Assembly (NCBI GenBank): GCA_964561105.1
Contig: CAZLOH010000014.1
Coordinates: 32,479 to 96,478 of the forward strand
Length of the DNA stretch: 64,000 nucleotides
DNA from: JADLHS01 sp964561105
GTDB taxonomy: Bacteria > Verrucomicrobiota > Verrucomicrobiia > Limisphaerales > JADLHS01
Reading direction: 5' to 3'
This document shows, piece after piece, positions 18,651-28,088 of this stretch (position 1 is its first letter; every line of letters begins with the position of its first letter). The notes under the pieces were generated by a model. The model was not told where the DNA came from, did no database searches, and saw only the letters and a program-made list of their open reading frames with translations. The translations under genes and the position numbers were made by a program.

Positions 18651-21600
18651 ATGATGGCCGCCGCGTGTTCAGTCCGCATCCTTGCGCTGGGCGTGGTGAC
18701 CATCGCCGCAACCCTATCAGCGGCGGAAGCACCCGGGACGATTCACTACAACCGGGATGTACGCCCGATCATCACGGAGAATTGCTTCCCTTGTCACGGC
18801 ACGGATTCCGCCGCGCGCAAGGCGGAACTCCGGCTGGACCAGTTTGAATCAGCCACCGCCGGGCGGAAAGATTCCCCGCCCGCCCTCGTGCCGGGTCAGC
18901 CGGACAAGAGCGAAGCCATCCGCCGCATCTTTGATACCGGCGACGATCTGATGCCGCCAGCGAAATCACACAAGCAACTCACACCCGAACAAAAGCAAAT
19001 TCTGAAACTCTGGGTGGCGCAGGGCGCAAAATACGAATCGCACTGGGCGCTCATTGCGCCAACGCGTCCGCCGTTGCCCAAGGTGAAAAATCAAGGTTGG
19101 GTGCGGAACCCGATTGACCAGTTCATTCTGGCCCGGCTCGAACAGGAAAAGCTCAAGCCGGCCCCCGAGGCCGACCGACGCACCCTGGCCCGGCGGGTGA
19201 GTTACGATTTGATCGGACTGCCGCCCAAGCCCGAGGAGGTGGAGGCCTTCGTGAAGGACAAATCACCGGACGCCTACGAGAAACTGGTGGATCATTATCT
19301 CGCGTCGCCGCACTGGGGTGAGCACCGCGGACGTTACTGGCTGGATGCGGCGCGTTACGCGGACACCCACGGGATTCACATGGATGACTACCGCGAAATC
19401 TGGACGTATCGCGACTGGGTGATCAACGCCTACAACCACAACATGCCGTTCGATGAATTCACCATCGAACAACTCGCGGGCGATTTGCTCCCTCATCCCA
19501 CGCTCGACCAGGAAATCGGCAGCGGCTTCAACCGCTGCAACATCACCACGAGCGAGGGCGGGGCGATTGATGAGGAGTATCTCGTGCTGTACGCGCGCGA
19601 CCGCACCGAGACAACCTCGAAAGTCTGGATGGGCCTGACTGCCGGTTGCGCCGTCTGCCACGACCACAAATACGATCCGCTCACACAAAAGGAGTTTTAT
19701 CAACTGTCCGCCTTCTTCAACAACACCACGCAAAAGGCGATGGATGGCAACATCAAGGACACGCCGCCCGTGGTCGTTGTTCCCACGCCCGCCGAGCGTC
19801 AGCGCTGGATCGAAGTCCAGGGTGAATTGGCCACGGCCACCAAACAAGTGGAGGAGCGCATGGCGAAGGCGCATCCGGATTTTGAGACCTGGCTCACACG
19901 ACCCAACCTCGCGGCGCTGGAAGCGCGTGAGCCGAAAACTCCACCGGCCTTTCGCGCCCCGCTCGCTGATGGGCCGGGTGCAGCCATCTCGGTCGAAGTA
20001 GCGGGCGAAACGCGGCGGGTCGAGGTGGGAACGAACACCTTCTGGGAGGCCGGTTCGGTGGGGGCACAAGCCTGGCGCGTGCAGGGGGCCGCAGCACCGG
20101 AGTGGGCTGAGGTGGGCGATTTCGAGCGGACGAATCATTTCAGTTACGCCGTCTGGATCAAGCCCGGCACGGACAACAGCGGGTCCGCGTTCGCGCGCAT
20201 GGAAGACGGCCACCACTATCGCGGCTGGGATTTCTGGCTCGAAGGTCGCAAGCCAGCGATTCATATCATCCACTCCTGGCCGGATGATGCCCTCAAGGTC
20301 ATTGCCAAAATGGATTTGCCCAAGGACAAGTGGAGCCATGTCTGTGTGACCTATGATGGGTCTTCGTCGGCCAAGGGGGTCACCATCTACGTCAACGGCG
20401 AAGTGCAGGCGGTGACCGTTGCCAAGGACGACCTGAAGGACAGCATTCGCACGGACAAACCGTTTACGCTTGGCCAACGCTCCGGCGGCTCGCGCCTGGA
20501 TCAGGCCGGACTCCAGGATTTGCGCGTTTATGCCGACACCCTGGACGCCCCGCAGGTCAAGGCTCTGGCCCAGATACCGCGGATGAAGTGGCTCGCCACC
20601 AAACCCGCGACTGATCGCTCCCAGGCTGAAAGCGACGAGCTTTATCAGGTCTGGCTCAACCTGCTCGATCAACCCTATCAAGACAGCGTGGCGTTGCGCG
20701 ACCGGTTGAAGTCGGAAGCCGACGGAATCAAAGAACGCGGCTCGGTGGGCTATGTCATGCAGGAACGCTCGACGCCGCCGGAAGCCTACGTGCTGGAACG
20801 CGGACAGTACGACCGGCGCGGCGAAAAAGTCACCGCCGCGACACCGCATTTTCTGCCGCCCATGCCCGCCGACCTGCCGCGCAACCGGCTCGGCCTGGCG
20901 GAATGGTTGTTACGACCGGAGCACCCGCTCACCACGCGCGTGATCGTGAACCGTTTCTGGCAGGAAATCTTTGGCACGGGCATCGTGCGCACCGCCGGCG
21001 ATTTTGGCGTTACCGGTGAATTGCCCTCGCATCCCCAGTTGCTCGACTGGCTGGCGGTGGATTTTCGCGAACACGGCTGGGATGTTAAACGCTTTTACAA
21101 AATGCTCGTCATGTCGGCCACGTACCGCCAGTCCGCCGTCATCACCCCGGAGAAATTCGCCCGCGATCCCGACAACCGGTTGCTCGCGCGCGGGCCGCGT
21201 TTCCGGATGGATGCCGAAATGCTCCGCGACACCGCGCTGGCGTCGAGCGGACTGCTGGTGGGAAAAATTGGCGGCCCGAGTGTGAAGCCGTATCAACCGG
21301 TCGGCGTGTGGGAGGCCGTGGCCATGCCGGAGAGCAACACCAAGAAATACGTGCCGGACACCGGCGAAGGATTGTATCGCCGCAGCGTTTACACGTTTTG
21401 GAAACGCGCCGCCCCGCCGGCCTCGCTCGAGATTCTCAACGCGCCGACCCGCGAAACCTGCACCGTCCAGCGCGAACGCACCGACACACCGCTCCAGGCG
21501 CTCGTCACGCTGAACGACCCGCAATTTGTCGAGGCGGCCCGTAATCTGGCGCAACACGCGCTGGCGTGCGGCCAGGCGGAACCGGCGCGGGTTAATTTCA

Positions 21601-21827
21601 TGACGGAGCGACTCCTGGCGCGGCCGCTGAAGCCCAAGGAGCAAAAAGTGGTCGCCGCCGGATTGAAGGAGTTGCTCGCGCACTATCAGGCGTCGCCGCA
21701 GGACGCCGAGGCGCTGATCAAAGTGGGTGAATCCAAGGCGGACGACTCCGTGGACAAAGCCACGCTCGCCGCCTACACCATGATGGCGAACGAACTGATG
21801 AACCTCGACGAGGTTTTGAACAAATAA
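18651..21827 (+). CDS. PSD1 protein: cytochrome c-like, DUF1549, LamG and DUF1553 domains
   Basis: 1058 residues with an N-terminal signal peptide. A planctomycete-type cytochrome c motif (CFPCHG, near residue 45) with a downstream LMPPAKSHKQL block is followed by DUF1549 (PSCyt2, ~150-345), an inserted LamG/concanavalin-like domain (~490-630) and DUF1553 (PSD1, ~740-955; HPLTTRVIVNRFWQ). Such proteins are exported, probably haem-binding, and abundant in Planctomycetota and Verrucomicrobiota, where they are linked to breakdown of complex, often sulfated, polysaccharides; no reaction has been shown from sequence. The DUF1501 gene 136 bp downstream is the standard partner. The second ATG (codon 2) is an equally possible start. 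Confidence 0.9.
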   Translation: MMAAACSVRILALGVVTIAATLSAAEAPGTIHYNRDVRPIITENCFPCHGTDSAARKAELRLDQFESATAGRKDSPPALVPGQPDKSEAIRRIFDTGDDLMPPAKSHKQLTPEQKQILKLWVAQGAKYESHWALIAPTRPPLPKVKNQGWVRNPIDQFILARLEQEKLKPAPEADRRTLARRVSYDLIGLPPKPEEVEAFVKDKSPDAYEKLVDHYLASPHWGEHRGRYWLDAARYADTHGIHMDDYREIWTYRDWVINAYNHNMPFDEFTIEQLAGDLLPHPTLDQEIGSGFNRCNITTSEGGAIDEEYLVLYARDRTETTSKVWMGLTAGCAVCHDHKYDPLTQKEFYQLSAFFNNTTQKAMDGNIKDTPPVVVVPTPAERQRWIEVQGELATATKQVEERMAKAHPDFETWLTRPNLAALEAREPKTPPAFRAPLADGPGAAISVEVAGETRRVEVGTNTFWEAGSVGAQAWRVQGAAAPEWAEVGDFERTNHFSYAVWIKPGTDNSGSAFARMEDGHHYRGWDFWLEGRKPAIHIIHSWPDDALKVIAKMDLPKDKWSHVCVTYDGSSSAKGVTIYVNGEVQAVTVAKDDLKDSIRTDKPFTLGQRSGGSRLDQAGLQDLRVYADTLDAPQVKALAQIPRMKWLATKPATDRSQAESDELYQVWLNLLDQPYQDSVALRDRLKSEADGIKERGSVGYVMQERSTPPEAYVLERGQYDRRGEKVTAATPHFLPPMPADLPRNRLGLAEWLLRPEHPLTTRVIVNRFWQEIFGTGIVRTAGDFGVTGELPSHPQLLDWLAVDFREHGWDVKRFYKMLVMSATYRQSAVITPEKFARDPDNRLLARGPRFRMDAEMLRDTALASSGLLVGKIGGPSVKPYQPVGVWEAVAMPESNTKKYVPDTGEGLYRRSVYTFWKRAAPPASLEILNAPTRETCTVQRERTDTPLQALVTLNDPQFVEAARNLAQHALACGQAEPARVNFMTERLLARPLKPKEQKVVAAGLKELLAHYQASPQDAEALIKVGESKADDSVDKATLAAYTMMANELMNLDEVLNK

Positions 21828-21963
21828 AATGAAGCGCCAAAATCCAAAGGCCGAACGACAAGTCCTCCGCAACCGACAACAAGCCCGTGAGCAGGCGGCG
21901 CGTTGGAGTTTGGGAGGTGAAGTTGCTTTGGGATTTGGAAATTGGAGCCGGGAGTTTTGATCT
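21828..21963 (+). repeat. Spacer with a degenerate intergenic repeat
   Basis: The 136 bp between the PSD1 and DUF1501 genes contain runs such as aaaatccaaaggcc and gggatttggaaattgg, imperfect inverted echoes of each other. A 43-codon frame begins at 21829, but its sequence follows the repeat and it has no recognisable family. The last bases (gggag, 9 bp before ATG) give the DUF1501 gene a ribosome-binding site. Confidence 0.4.
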
Positions 21964-23451
21964 ATGAATCCATTTCCTGAATTCACGCCCCATCCGCTCT
22001 TCCAGGAATACGTCCGGGCGGAAACCCGCCGGCAGTTTTTCAAGCGCGGGGCCAGTTTCCTCGGCACGGCGGCCCTGGCGTCGCTGGCGCCCCAGCTTTT
22101 GTTCGCCGGAGAAAAGTCGCCGCTGGCCGCGCCTCCGGTCATCGGACCGCACTTCGCGCCCAAAGCCAAACAGGTCATCTATCTGCACATGGTCGGCGGT
22201 CCGCCTCAAATGGATTTGTACGATTACAAGCCGGTGATGGCGAAATGGTACGACAAGGACCTGCCCGAGACGATTCGCATGGGCCAGCGGCTGACCACGA
22301 TGACGAGCGGCCAGAAGCGGTTTCCGGTCGCGCCCTCGAAATACAAATTTGCGCAATACGGCCAGAGCGGCATGTGGGTGAGCGAACTGTTGCCGCAGAC
22401 CGCGAAAATGGTGGACGAACTTTGCTTCATCCGCTCGATGCACACGGACGCCATCAATCACGAACCGGCCATCACCTTCATGCAGACCGGCAACATGGTC
22501 ACCGGCCGGCCGTGCCTTGGCTCGTGGGTTTCCTACGGCCTGGGTTCGCTGAACGAAAACCTGCCGACGTTTGTCGTGCTCATCGCCAAACCGACCAACA
22601 CCGAACAGATTCAGGCCGTCTCCGCGCGGCTCTGGTCTTCCGGCTATCTGTCCGGCGAATATGCGGGAGTTTCTTTCCGCTCGTCGGGCGACCCCATTCT
22701 CTTCATCAACAATCCCGATGGCGTGGACGCCAAAGTCCGGCGCAAAACCCTGGACGGTCTGAAGGCGCTGAACGAAATGAATTTTCAAGCCGTGGGCGAT
22801 CCCGAAACCCACACCCGCATCCAGCAATACGAACTCGCCTTCCGCATGCAGGCCAGCGTGCCCGAGTTGACCGCCATCAAGAATGAACCGGACTCCACCT
22901 ACGAACTCTATGGCGCGGAAGCCCGGAAACCCGGCTCGTTCGCCAACTCGGCGCTGATGGCGCGGCGGCTCGTCGAACGCGGCGTCCGCTTCGTGCAGAT
23001 CTATCACAACAACTGGGACACCCACTCCAACGTCTCCGGACGCCTGCCTTCCCAATGCCAGGACGTGGACCAGGCCTGCTACGGTTTAATCCAGGATTTG
23101 AAGGCGCGCGGCCTGCTCGAAACGACGCTGGTGGTTTGGGGTGGAGAATTTGGCCGCACCATCTATTCGCAGGGTGGTTTGACCAAGGACAACTATGGGC
23201 GCGACCATCACCCGCGCTGCTTTACCATGTGGATGGCCGGTGGCGGCTCCAAGCCCGGCGTGGTTCACGGCGAGACCGACGATTTTTCCTACAACATCAT
23301 CAAGGACCCGGTCCACATTCACGAATTTCACGCCACCGTTTTGAAACTGCTCGGCTTCGACAACGAGCGATTCACTTATCGCTACCTCGGATTGGACCAA
23401 AAGCTGACGGGGGTTGAGCCCGCGAAGGTGATCAAAGAATTAATTGCGTAG
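21964..23451 (+). CDS. DUF1501 protein with Tat signal
   Basis: 495 residues. Near residue 22 the twin-arginine motif TRRQFFKRG precedes a hydrophobic stretch (FLGTAALASLAPQLLFAG), so it is probably exported folded. The rest matches DUF1501, which shares the alkaline phosphatase/sulfatase fold; landmarks include LHMVGGPPQMDLYDYKP at the front, NNWDTH in the middle and VVWGGEFGRT with GRDHHPRC toward the end. It follows the PSD1 gene on the same strand with a GGGAG ribosome-binding site. Members are almost always encoded next to PSD1 proteins and are thought to work with them; no activity is established. The family often needs no classical sulfatase cysteine, and none is evident. Confidence 0.9.
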   Translation: MNPFPEFTPHPLFQEYVRAETRRQFFKRGASFLGTAALASLAPQLLFAGEKSPLAAPPVIGPHFAPKAKQVIYLHMVGGPPQMDLYDYKPVMAKWYDKDLPETIRMGQRLTTMTSGQKRFPVAPSKYKFAQYGQSGMWVSELLPQTAKMVDELCFIRSMHTDAINHEPAITFMQTGNMVTGRPCLGSWVSYGLGSLNENLPTFVVLIAKPTNTEQIQAVSARLWSSGYLSGEYAGVSFRSSGDPILFINNPDGVDAKVRRKTLDGLKALNEMNFQAVGDPETHTRIQQYELAFRMQASVPELTAIKNEPDSTYELYGAEARKPGSFANSALMARRLVERGVRFVQIYHNNWDTHSNVSGRLPSQCQDVDQACYGLIQDLKARGLLETTLVVWGGEFGRTIYSQGGLTKDNYGRDHHPRCFTMWMAGGGSKPGVVHGETDDFSYNIIKDPVHIHEFHATVLKLLGFDNERFTYRYLGLDQKLTGVEPAKVIKELIA

Positions 23452-23483
23452 CGCAGGGCGCGCCCGAATGTACTGCGTTTCCA

Positions 23484-23630
23484 GGCCGCGAAGCGGCCAA
23501 ACATGAATAGCCGTGGGTGCTAACCCACGGAATCGGTCCAAAACACATTCGACCCCTGCGGGGTCGCACCTCTTGCTTTCGGACCGTGGGCTGTCGCCCA
23601 CGGCTATTCACGTTTTGTCCCTCCGGGACA
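23484..23630 (+). repeat. Composite palindromic repeat, copy 1
   Basis: About 147 bp made of nested hairpins: ggccgcgaagcggcc, then ccgtgggtgctaacccacgg, a cgacccctgcggggtcg hairpin, ccgtgggctgtcgcccacgg and tgtccctccgggaca. The same order occurs in reverse orientation at 25448-25600. It lies 3' of the DUF1501 gene. Confidence 0.85.
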
Positions 23631-23751
23631 TCCGAGGACATTCAATAGTCACACCTCGGATCGGATTTCCCAAACCCCGCTGGACAAGCGCATCAGCGCG
23701 ATTTACGGTCCCAACCAACGAGCCAGTTTAACAACTTTGGCGTTCGCACCG

Positions 23752-24183
23752 ATGTCAAAACCGAAGCAGTTTTCCCAGAGGTCACAGAAGGTTCTTCTCT
23801 TGGCCAACTGTGAGTCGAAGCGACTCCGTAGCCCTCACGTTGCCAGTGAGCATCTGCTTCTTGGCGCGCTCGCATACCGATCACCAGCGGAATCGGGAAC
23901 ACTGAAAAGCGCGGGTTTAACACTTCACACACTTCGCTCTTACATTTTGCGTGTTGGTTCTGCACCAGAGGACGCACCGCACGGCTACGGGCCGTCAATG
24001 CATGGAGCACTGCGACGTTCCTATCAGCACGCTGTGACTCTTTCACACGACGAGATCGGGCCAGAGCATTTGGTTCTCGGCGTCTTGGGTGAGATGGATG
24101 GGGGTGTGGCGCGAGCATTGCGCCACTTCCGAGTGAATGTGTGTGCCACAAAACGGCGAATCATTCAGAAGCTTAGGTGGTGA
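23752..24183 (+). CDS. Stand-alone Clp N-terminal (ClpR-type) domain protein
   Basis: 143 residues from MSKPKQFSQR; an ATG five codons upstream (23737) is an alternative. Two related helical halves are visible: SQKVLLLANCESKRL...VASEHLLLGALA and RRSYQHAVTLSHDEIGPEHLVLGVLG. These match the tandem Clp_N repeats of ClpA/ClpC/ClpB. No AAA+ module follows. In ClpC this domain binds substrates or adaptors, so a free copy may be an adaptor or decoy for a Clp unfoldase; that is inference. It is isolated between two inverted copies of a composite repeat, with the convergent GH10 gene downstream. Confidence 0.78.
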   Translation: MSKPKQFSQRSQKVLLLANCESKRLRSPHVASEHLLLGALAYRSPAESGTLKSAGLTLHTLRSYILRVGSAPEDAPHGYGPSMHGALRRSYQHAVTLSHDEIGPEHLVLGVLGEMDGGVARALRHFRVNVCATKRRIIQKLRW

Positions 24184-24203
24184 GGCACGCTCACGCTCCG
24201 CTC

Positions 24204-25370
24204 TTAACGACTTTCCCCGCCTGACGTGGGAACACGCAACACCGCATCCAACGCCGGCTTCGCCTTTCGATTCCGATCAAACAACAACGGGTAATTGGTG
24301 CGGTTGGGAATCGGATACCCGTTCTTCCACGACATGCCGTCGTGAACGCCCCAGAGTGTCACGCGGTCAATCTTGTCCCGCTTGTTGTAGAAAATCCGGA
24401 ACAACTCCGTGTAACGCGCCGTCAGTTGTCGTTGCACGTCGTCGGGCAGGCCGTTGCGGTAGGGATCGAGGAACGTCTTGAACTCCTCTAGTTGAAACTG
24501 TTCATGACTCATGCCCGTGCCGATGATCTGGCCCTCCTTCGTCAGCGGCAACACGTCCACATCCAGTTCGGTGATCATCACCTTCACGCCGAGCGCGGCA
24601 TAGGCGTCAATGGCCGCCTCGATGTATTCCGTCTTCGGATAGTTCAACCCCCAATGGCCCTGCATGCCGACGCCATCAATCCGGATACCCTCCCTTTGCA
24701 GCAGCTTCACCAGCCGCACGATGCCGTCGCGCTTGGCGGGCCGCCACGCGTCGAAATCGTTGTAATACAATTCCGTGTTCGGCGCGAATTGACTGGCGAA
24801 CTTGAAGGAAAGCTTCACCAGCTCGTCGCCGTCGCCGATGCCCTTGACCCAGGCGGTGGGCCGATACGAACCATCCTCGGCAATCACTTCATTGACCACG
24901 TCCCATGCCTGCACGCGACCGGCGTAACGTCCGGCCACGACTTCAATGTGCTTGCGCAGTCGTTCAACCTGGGCGGCGGGCGAGTTCGTGTTTCCCTTCT
25001 CGTCCTTAAAGAACCAATCGGGCGTCTGATTGTGCCACACCAACGTGTGACCAACGATGAACATGTGATTTGATTCGCCAAAAGCCACGAACGCATCCGC
25101 CGGTCCGAAGTTGAACACACCCGGCTGCGGATTGATCGGCCCGGCCTTCATCACATTTTCCACCGTGATGCTGTTGAACTGTCGCCGCACGATGTCCTGC
25201 GACGCCTTGTCTGCGCCGGAAACAGTCGCTTCATTGACCGCCACGCCCATCCGGAACGCATCCTTGTAAGCCTCCTTCAACGTCGGGTCATCGGCGGATT
25301 GAGCCAGCGCAGAATGTGCGATGGACAGAATGAAACTACCGGCCAGGATGGTTTTCCCGATGAGGTTCAT
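24204..25370 (-). CDS. GH10 endo-1,4-beta-xylanase
   Basis: 388 residues from MNLIGKTILAGS, which starts a signal peptide ending near AHSALAQ; a frame back to 25511 runs into repeat DNA and is rejected. The catalytic acid/base glutamate is in WDVVNEV and the nucleophile glutamate in MITELDVD. Other GH10 marks are GHTLVWHNQTPDWF and the late LWGVHDGMSW. The catalytic domain fills the whole mature protein, with no carbohydrate-binding module. It should cleave the xylan backbone outside the cytoplasm. It stands alone, convergent with the Clp-N gene 20 bp away. Confidence 0.93.
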   Translation of the reverse strand: MNLIGKTILAGSFILSIAHSALAQSADDPTLKEAYKDAFRMGVAVNEATVSGADKASQDIVRRQFNSITVENVMKAGPINPQPGVFNFGPADAFVAFGESNHMFIVGHTLVWHNQTPDWFFKDEKGNTNSPAAQVERLRKHIEVVAGRYAGRVQAWDVVNEVIAEDGSYRPTAWVKGIGDGDELVKLSFKFASQFAPNTELYYNDFDAWRPAKRDGIVRLVKLLQREGIRIDGVGMQGHWGLNYPKTEYIEAAIDAYAALGVKVMITELDVDVLPLTKEGQIIGTGMSHEQFQLEEFKTFLDPYRNGLPDDVQRQLTARYTELFRIFYNKRDKIDRVTLWGVHDGMSWKNGYPIPNRTNYPLLFDRNRKAKPALDAVLRVPTSGGESR

Positions 25371-25447
25371 GCGGTTAAATGTACCCGTCCGCGGAGTGGG
25401 AGAACAGTCCTCTTTGGGCTTGCGGTGCTCATGAGGGTTTCTTCGGA

Positions 25448-25600
25448 TTGTCCCGAAGGGACAACACGTGAATAGCCGTGGGCGATAGCCCACGGTGAAG
25501 CGAGAAAACAAATTCGCCCCCGCAGGGGTCGCACGTTTTTCGGCTCATCGTCCCGTGGGTTCACACCCACGGCTATTCGTGTTTGGCCGCTGCGCGGCCT
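25448..25600 (-). repeat. Composite palindromic repeat, copy 2 (inverted)
   Basis: Reverse-orientation copy of 23484-23630: ttgtcccgaagggacaa, ccgtgggcgatagcccacgg, a cccccgcaggggtcg part, ccgtgggttcacacccacgg and ggccgctgcgcggcc. Hairpin stems are kept while loops differ. Confidence 0.85.
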
Positions 25601-25651
25601 AGATGGCTGGCGGACGTAGATATTGATCGCACAAAAACTGCTTCACTTCGT

Positions 25652-25718
25652 GGAGCGCGACTGTGTGCGCAGCACCAGTCGCAGCGCTGCGGCTGGTCTG
25701 ACGACACAGCCGCGCTCC
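25652..25718 (+). repeat. Palindromic repeat, ggagcgcg...cgcgctcc family, copy 1
   Basis: Imperfect inverted repeat with ends ggagcgcgactgtg and cacagccgcgctcc. Its right half is nearly the same as that of 37561-37648, so the two belong to one dispersed family. Confidence 0.75.
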
Positions 25719-26329
25719 GGGCAAGTAGAACACAGTCTTAGCACAGAGTCCATTGACTCCCAATGGCCCGTCCAATTCAATCCGTTTGAATCGGATGGAC
25801 TATTCTCCGTGCTTGTTTTGTTTCAGAGCCATGATTCGCTTACGAATCGCCTCCATAGCCTCTTTGTTTGGAAGAGCACCTTTCCAAGATTTCAAAGGCT
25901 TCGAAACATCTATCGTGCTGATGCCCACGTTAACGCTGAGCAGGTATTCAACGGTGGCTAAATGGCCCATTCCAACTGCAGCCTCGATTGGACGAACTTT
26001 TCTCAAAGTAGGTTGGTTAAGGTCAAAGCCGGCGTGATGTAAATGGCGGAGAATGTCGGTCCTGCCAAACGCCGCTGCATCTGAAGTTATGCTGCTTGCG
26101 AGGGCTGGGTCGCTGCCGTGTTGAACAAGTTCCCCAAAAAGCTCCTCAGCCGAAGAATGGCACGCCACGGTCAACGGATGATTACCGTTTCGATCCTTAG
26201 TATTTAGATTAGCTCCCCGTTCGATAAACAACTTCACGACATCCCTTCTGCCCCAACCGATCGCTTGGCAAAGAGCTTCTACGTCGTTAGCACGTGCCGG
26301 ATCGCGATCCAGCAGCTCGGCAATCCTCT

Positions 26330-26333
26330 CTAG
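26330..26333. repeat. Target-site duplication CTAG, left
   Basis: Four bases directly outside the left inverted repeat; the same ctag follows the right end at 28085-28088. Four-base duplications suit IS1380-family elements. Confidence 0.85.
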
Positions 26334-28084
26334 CCTGCATATTTCACACGTTTTTGTGAAGCGCGCGGCGGGCGGTGATTTCGGGTGGGAAAAGTGACGC
26401 GAGGACTGGTTTTGGGAAGATTGTGCGTGGCCCACGCCCCAACGGCTCGAGGCGCACTCATTTTTCACAGTATTGCGCCGATTTTGAAGACACCGCTCCT
26501 GCGCGCCCGGCGGCGCTCCCCGCTTTTGGGGTTGAACCTCCCTGCTTACGTCGCGCCCGCCGCCACGCAGCCCAGTCGCCGTGCGCATTGCCGATATAAC
26601 GCCGACAGCGGAAACGTCGAACTCAACCGCACCCACACCCGGCGCACACTCACCGTCACGCTCGCCGCCACTTTCAAGAGTCGCACGCGAATCGTGCCCA
26701 CCGTCGCCCGCGCCAGTTCGCTCCCGCGCAATCCCACGCTCCGCAACCGCTCCAACAGCAGATACGCCAGCGTCGCCAGCCAGAGCCGCAGTTGATTGCT
26801 CCCCAGATGTTGCGTCGAGAGCCGGTCGGCCGACAATCCCAGCGTCTGTTGCTTGAGCACGTTTTCCATCTCGCCCCGCCCGCAATAAACTTCTTCATAG
26901 AGTCGCGCCGCCGTGAAGCGTTGCCGGTCCTCGCCGCGAAAGCCTTCCGCCGGCAGATTCGTCACCACGAAACGCGGGTTGTCCCCCGCCGCCATCACTT
27001 CGGCCTTGGCCACCACCCGCCGCGGGCGAGTCCAACTCGTGAGCGTTTGATATTCCAGATCGGCGAACGCGCGCGCGCTGGGGGCGCCGGTCAGACAACG
27101 CCGCGCCCGCGCCGCCGCCAGCAGGTCGGGCATCATTTCCAGCAAGCGGGCATTGCCGGCCAGGCCCAGACAGTAATAGACCACGCGCGGCTGGGCTTCG
27201 CACCAGGCCATGATTTCTTCCCGCGCAAAGCCGCTGTCACCCCGCAGTATGATGCGCGCTTTCTGACACCGCTTCCGGATCGCCGCGATGATTTTCTCCA
27301 GCGCCGGCACGACGTCGCGGGCCGCGTCGCTGCTCCCGGGCCGGAGTTGCGCCCAGAGCGGCACGTCGCCGACGAAAACGTAAAGCGGCAGGTAACAATA
27401 GCCGTCGTAGTAAGCGTTGAAGTGCCGGCCTTCCTGCTGCCCGTGGAGCAAGTGCCCCATCGCGTCCAGGTCCACGATGAGTTCGCGCGCGTGCTTGTCC
27501 AGACACCGCACGCCCAGTTCGAGCAACGCGGCTTCGATCCGCGCGGGGTCGTGCGTGATCTTGTGCGTGCGGTCGTGACGATGGTTGCCCAACTCGAGGC
27601 GATTGAGCGTGGCGCTGCCGGCCAGGGCCGCGCCGGCGTCGGCGGCGTGCAAGCGGTCGCGCCCCAGCGGATCGGCCTTGTCGCAGGCGGCAGCCAGGAG
27701 CGGATCGCGCCGGAGGGTGTCGTGATCGTTGAGGTCCTCGTAGCCCAGCGCCAGTCCGTGCAACCGTTGGGCCAGCAACTGTTCGAGCGTGTGGTCGCAA
27801 TAGCGCGGATCCCGCCCGTCGGTGAAGGCTTGGGCCAGCGTGCGCGTCAAGCCCAGGCCGCGATCCAGTTGGCGCAGGAGCAGCGCGCCGCCGTCGCTGG
27901 AGAGGTAACCGCCGGAAAAATCGGCGACGACCTGGCGCGGGCCGAGGTCGGCAAAGAGCAGCGGTTGGTTGTGACAGTCTGTTTGCCGAACGGTGGGGGT
28001 GGGTGGTTTCATTGCGCTCAATAGAATTAAGCCTTCTGACGCTCACGCCACCGTTTCCTTCAATCAAGTTGTGAAATATGCAGG
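26334..28084 (-). mobile_element. Complete IS1380-family insertion sequence (1751 bp)
   Basis: Bounded by perfect 15-bp inverted repeats cctgcatatttcaca (26334-26348) and its reverse complement (28070-28084), and flanked by CTAG duplications. It carries one transposase gene (26546-28021) on the minus strand. About 200 bp between the left end and the transposase stop are non-coding. All parts needed for movement look intact. Confidence 0.95.
26546..28021 (-). CDS. IS1380-family DDE transposase
   Basis: 491 residues, full length for the family. The catalytic acids can be placed: aspartate in ELIVDLDAMGH, aspartate in ILRGDSGFAREE and glutamate in YCGRGEMENVLK, the last within the Y-(2)-R-(3)-E arrangement of IS4-like enzymes. 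The N-terminal FSGGYLSSDGGALLLRQLD block is a strong IS1380 marker. It is encoded inside a complete element with both inverted repeats. An ATG three codons in (28012) is an alternative start. It cuts and pastes the element; the target here was an ankyrin gene. Confidence 0.95.
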   Translation of the reverse strand: MSAMKPPTPTVRQTDCHNQPLLFADLGPRQVVADFSGGYLSSDGGALLLRQLDRGLGLTRTLAQAFTDGRDPRYCDHTLEQLLAQRLHGLALGYEDLNDHDTLRRDPLLAAACDKADPLGRDRLHAADAGAALAGSATLNRLELGNHRHDRTHKITHDPARIEAALLELGVRCLDKHARELIVDLDAMGHLLHGQQEGRHFNAYYDGYCYLPLYVFVGDVPLWAQLRPGSSDAARDVVPALEKIIAAIRKRCQKARIILRGDSGFAREEIMAWCEAQPRVVYYCLGLAGNARLLEMMPDLLAAARARRCLTGAPSARAFADLEYQTLTSWTRPRRVVAKAEVMAAGDNPRFVVTNLPAEGFRGEDRQRFTAARLYEEVYCGRGEMENVLKQQTLGLSADRLSTQHLGSNQLRLWLATLAYLLLERLRSVGLRGSELARATVGTIRVRLLKVAASVTVSVRRVWVRLSSTFPLSALYRQCARRLGCVAAGAT

Positions 28085-28088
28085 CTAG
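28085..28088. repeat. Target-site duplication CTAG, right
   Basis: Directly follows the right inverted repeat and matches 26330-26333. Confidence 0.85.

Larger units (their letters stand above)
25371..25799. other. Repeat-filled intergenic region, about 430 bp
   Basis: Between the xylanase start and the end of the broken ankyrin gene. It holds two unrelated palindromic repeats (25448-25600 and 25652-25718) and no recognisable gene. Confidence 0.6.

Noticed and set aside
21829..21960. 43-codon frame between the PSD1 and DUF1501 genes
   Set aside because: It follows a degenerate intergenic repeat and has no recognisable family; the ribosome-binding site belongs to the next gene.
25800..26885. 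Reading the ankyrin 3' part as a complete 361-residue gene
   Set aside because: Its first half is out-of-frame transposase sequence; excision of the element shows the true start at 28124.
26792..28024. 410-codon plus-strand frame inside the insertion element
   Set aside because: Antisense of the IS1380 transposase, whose DDE residues are all placed.
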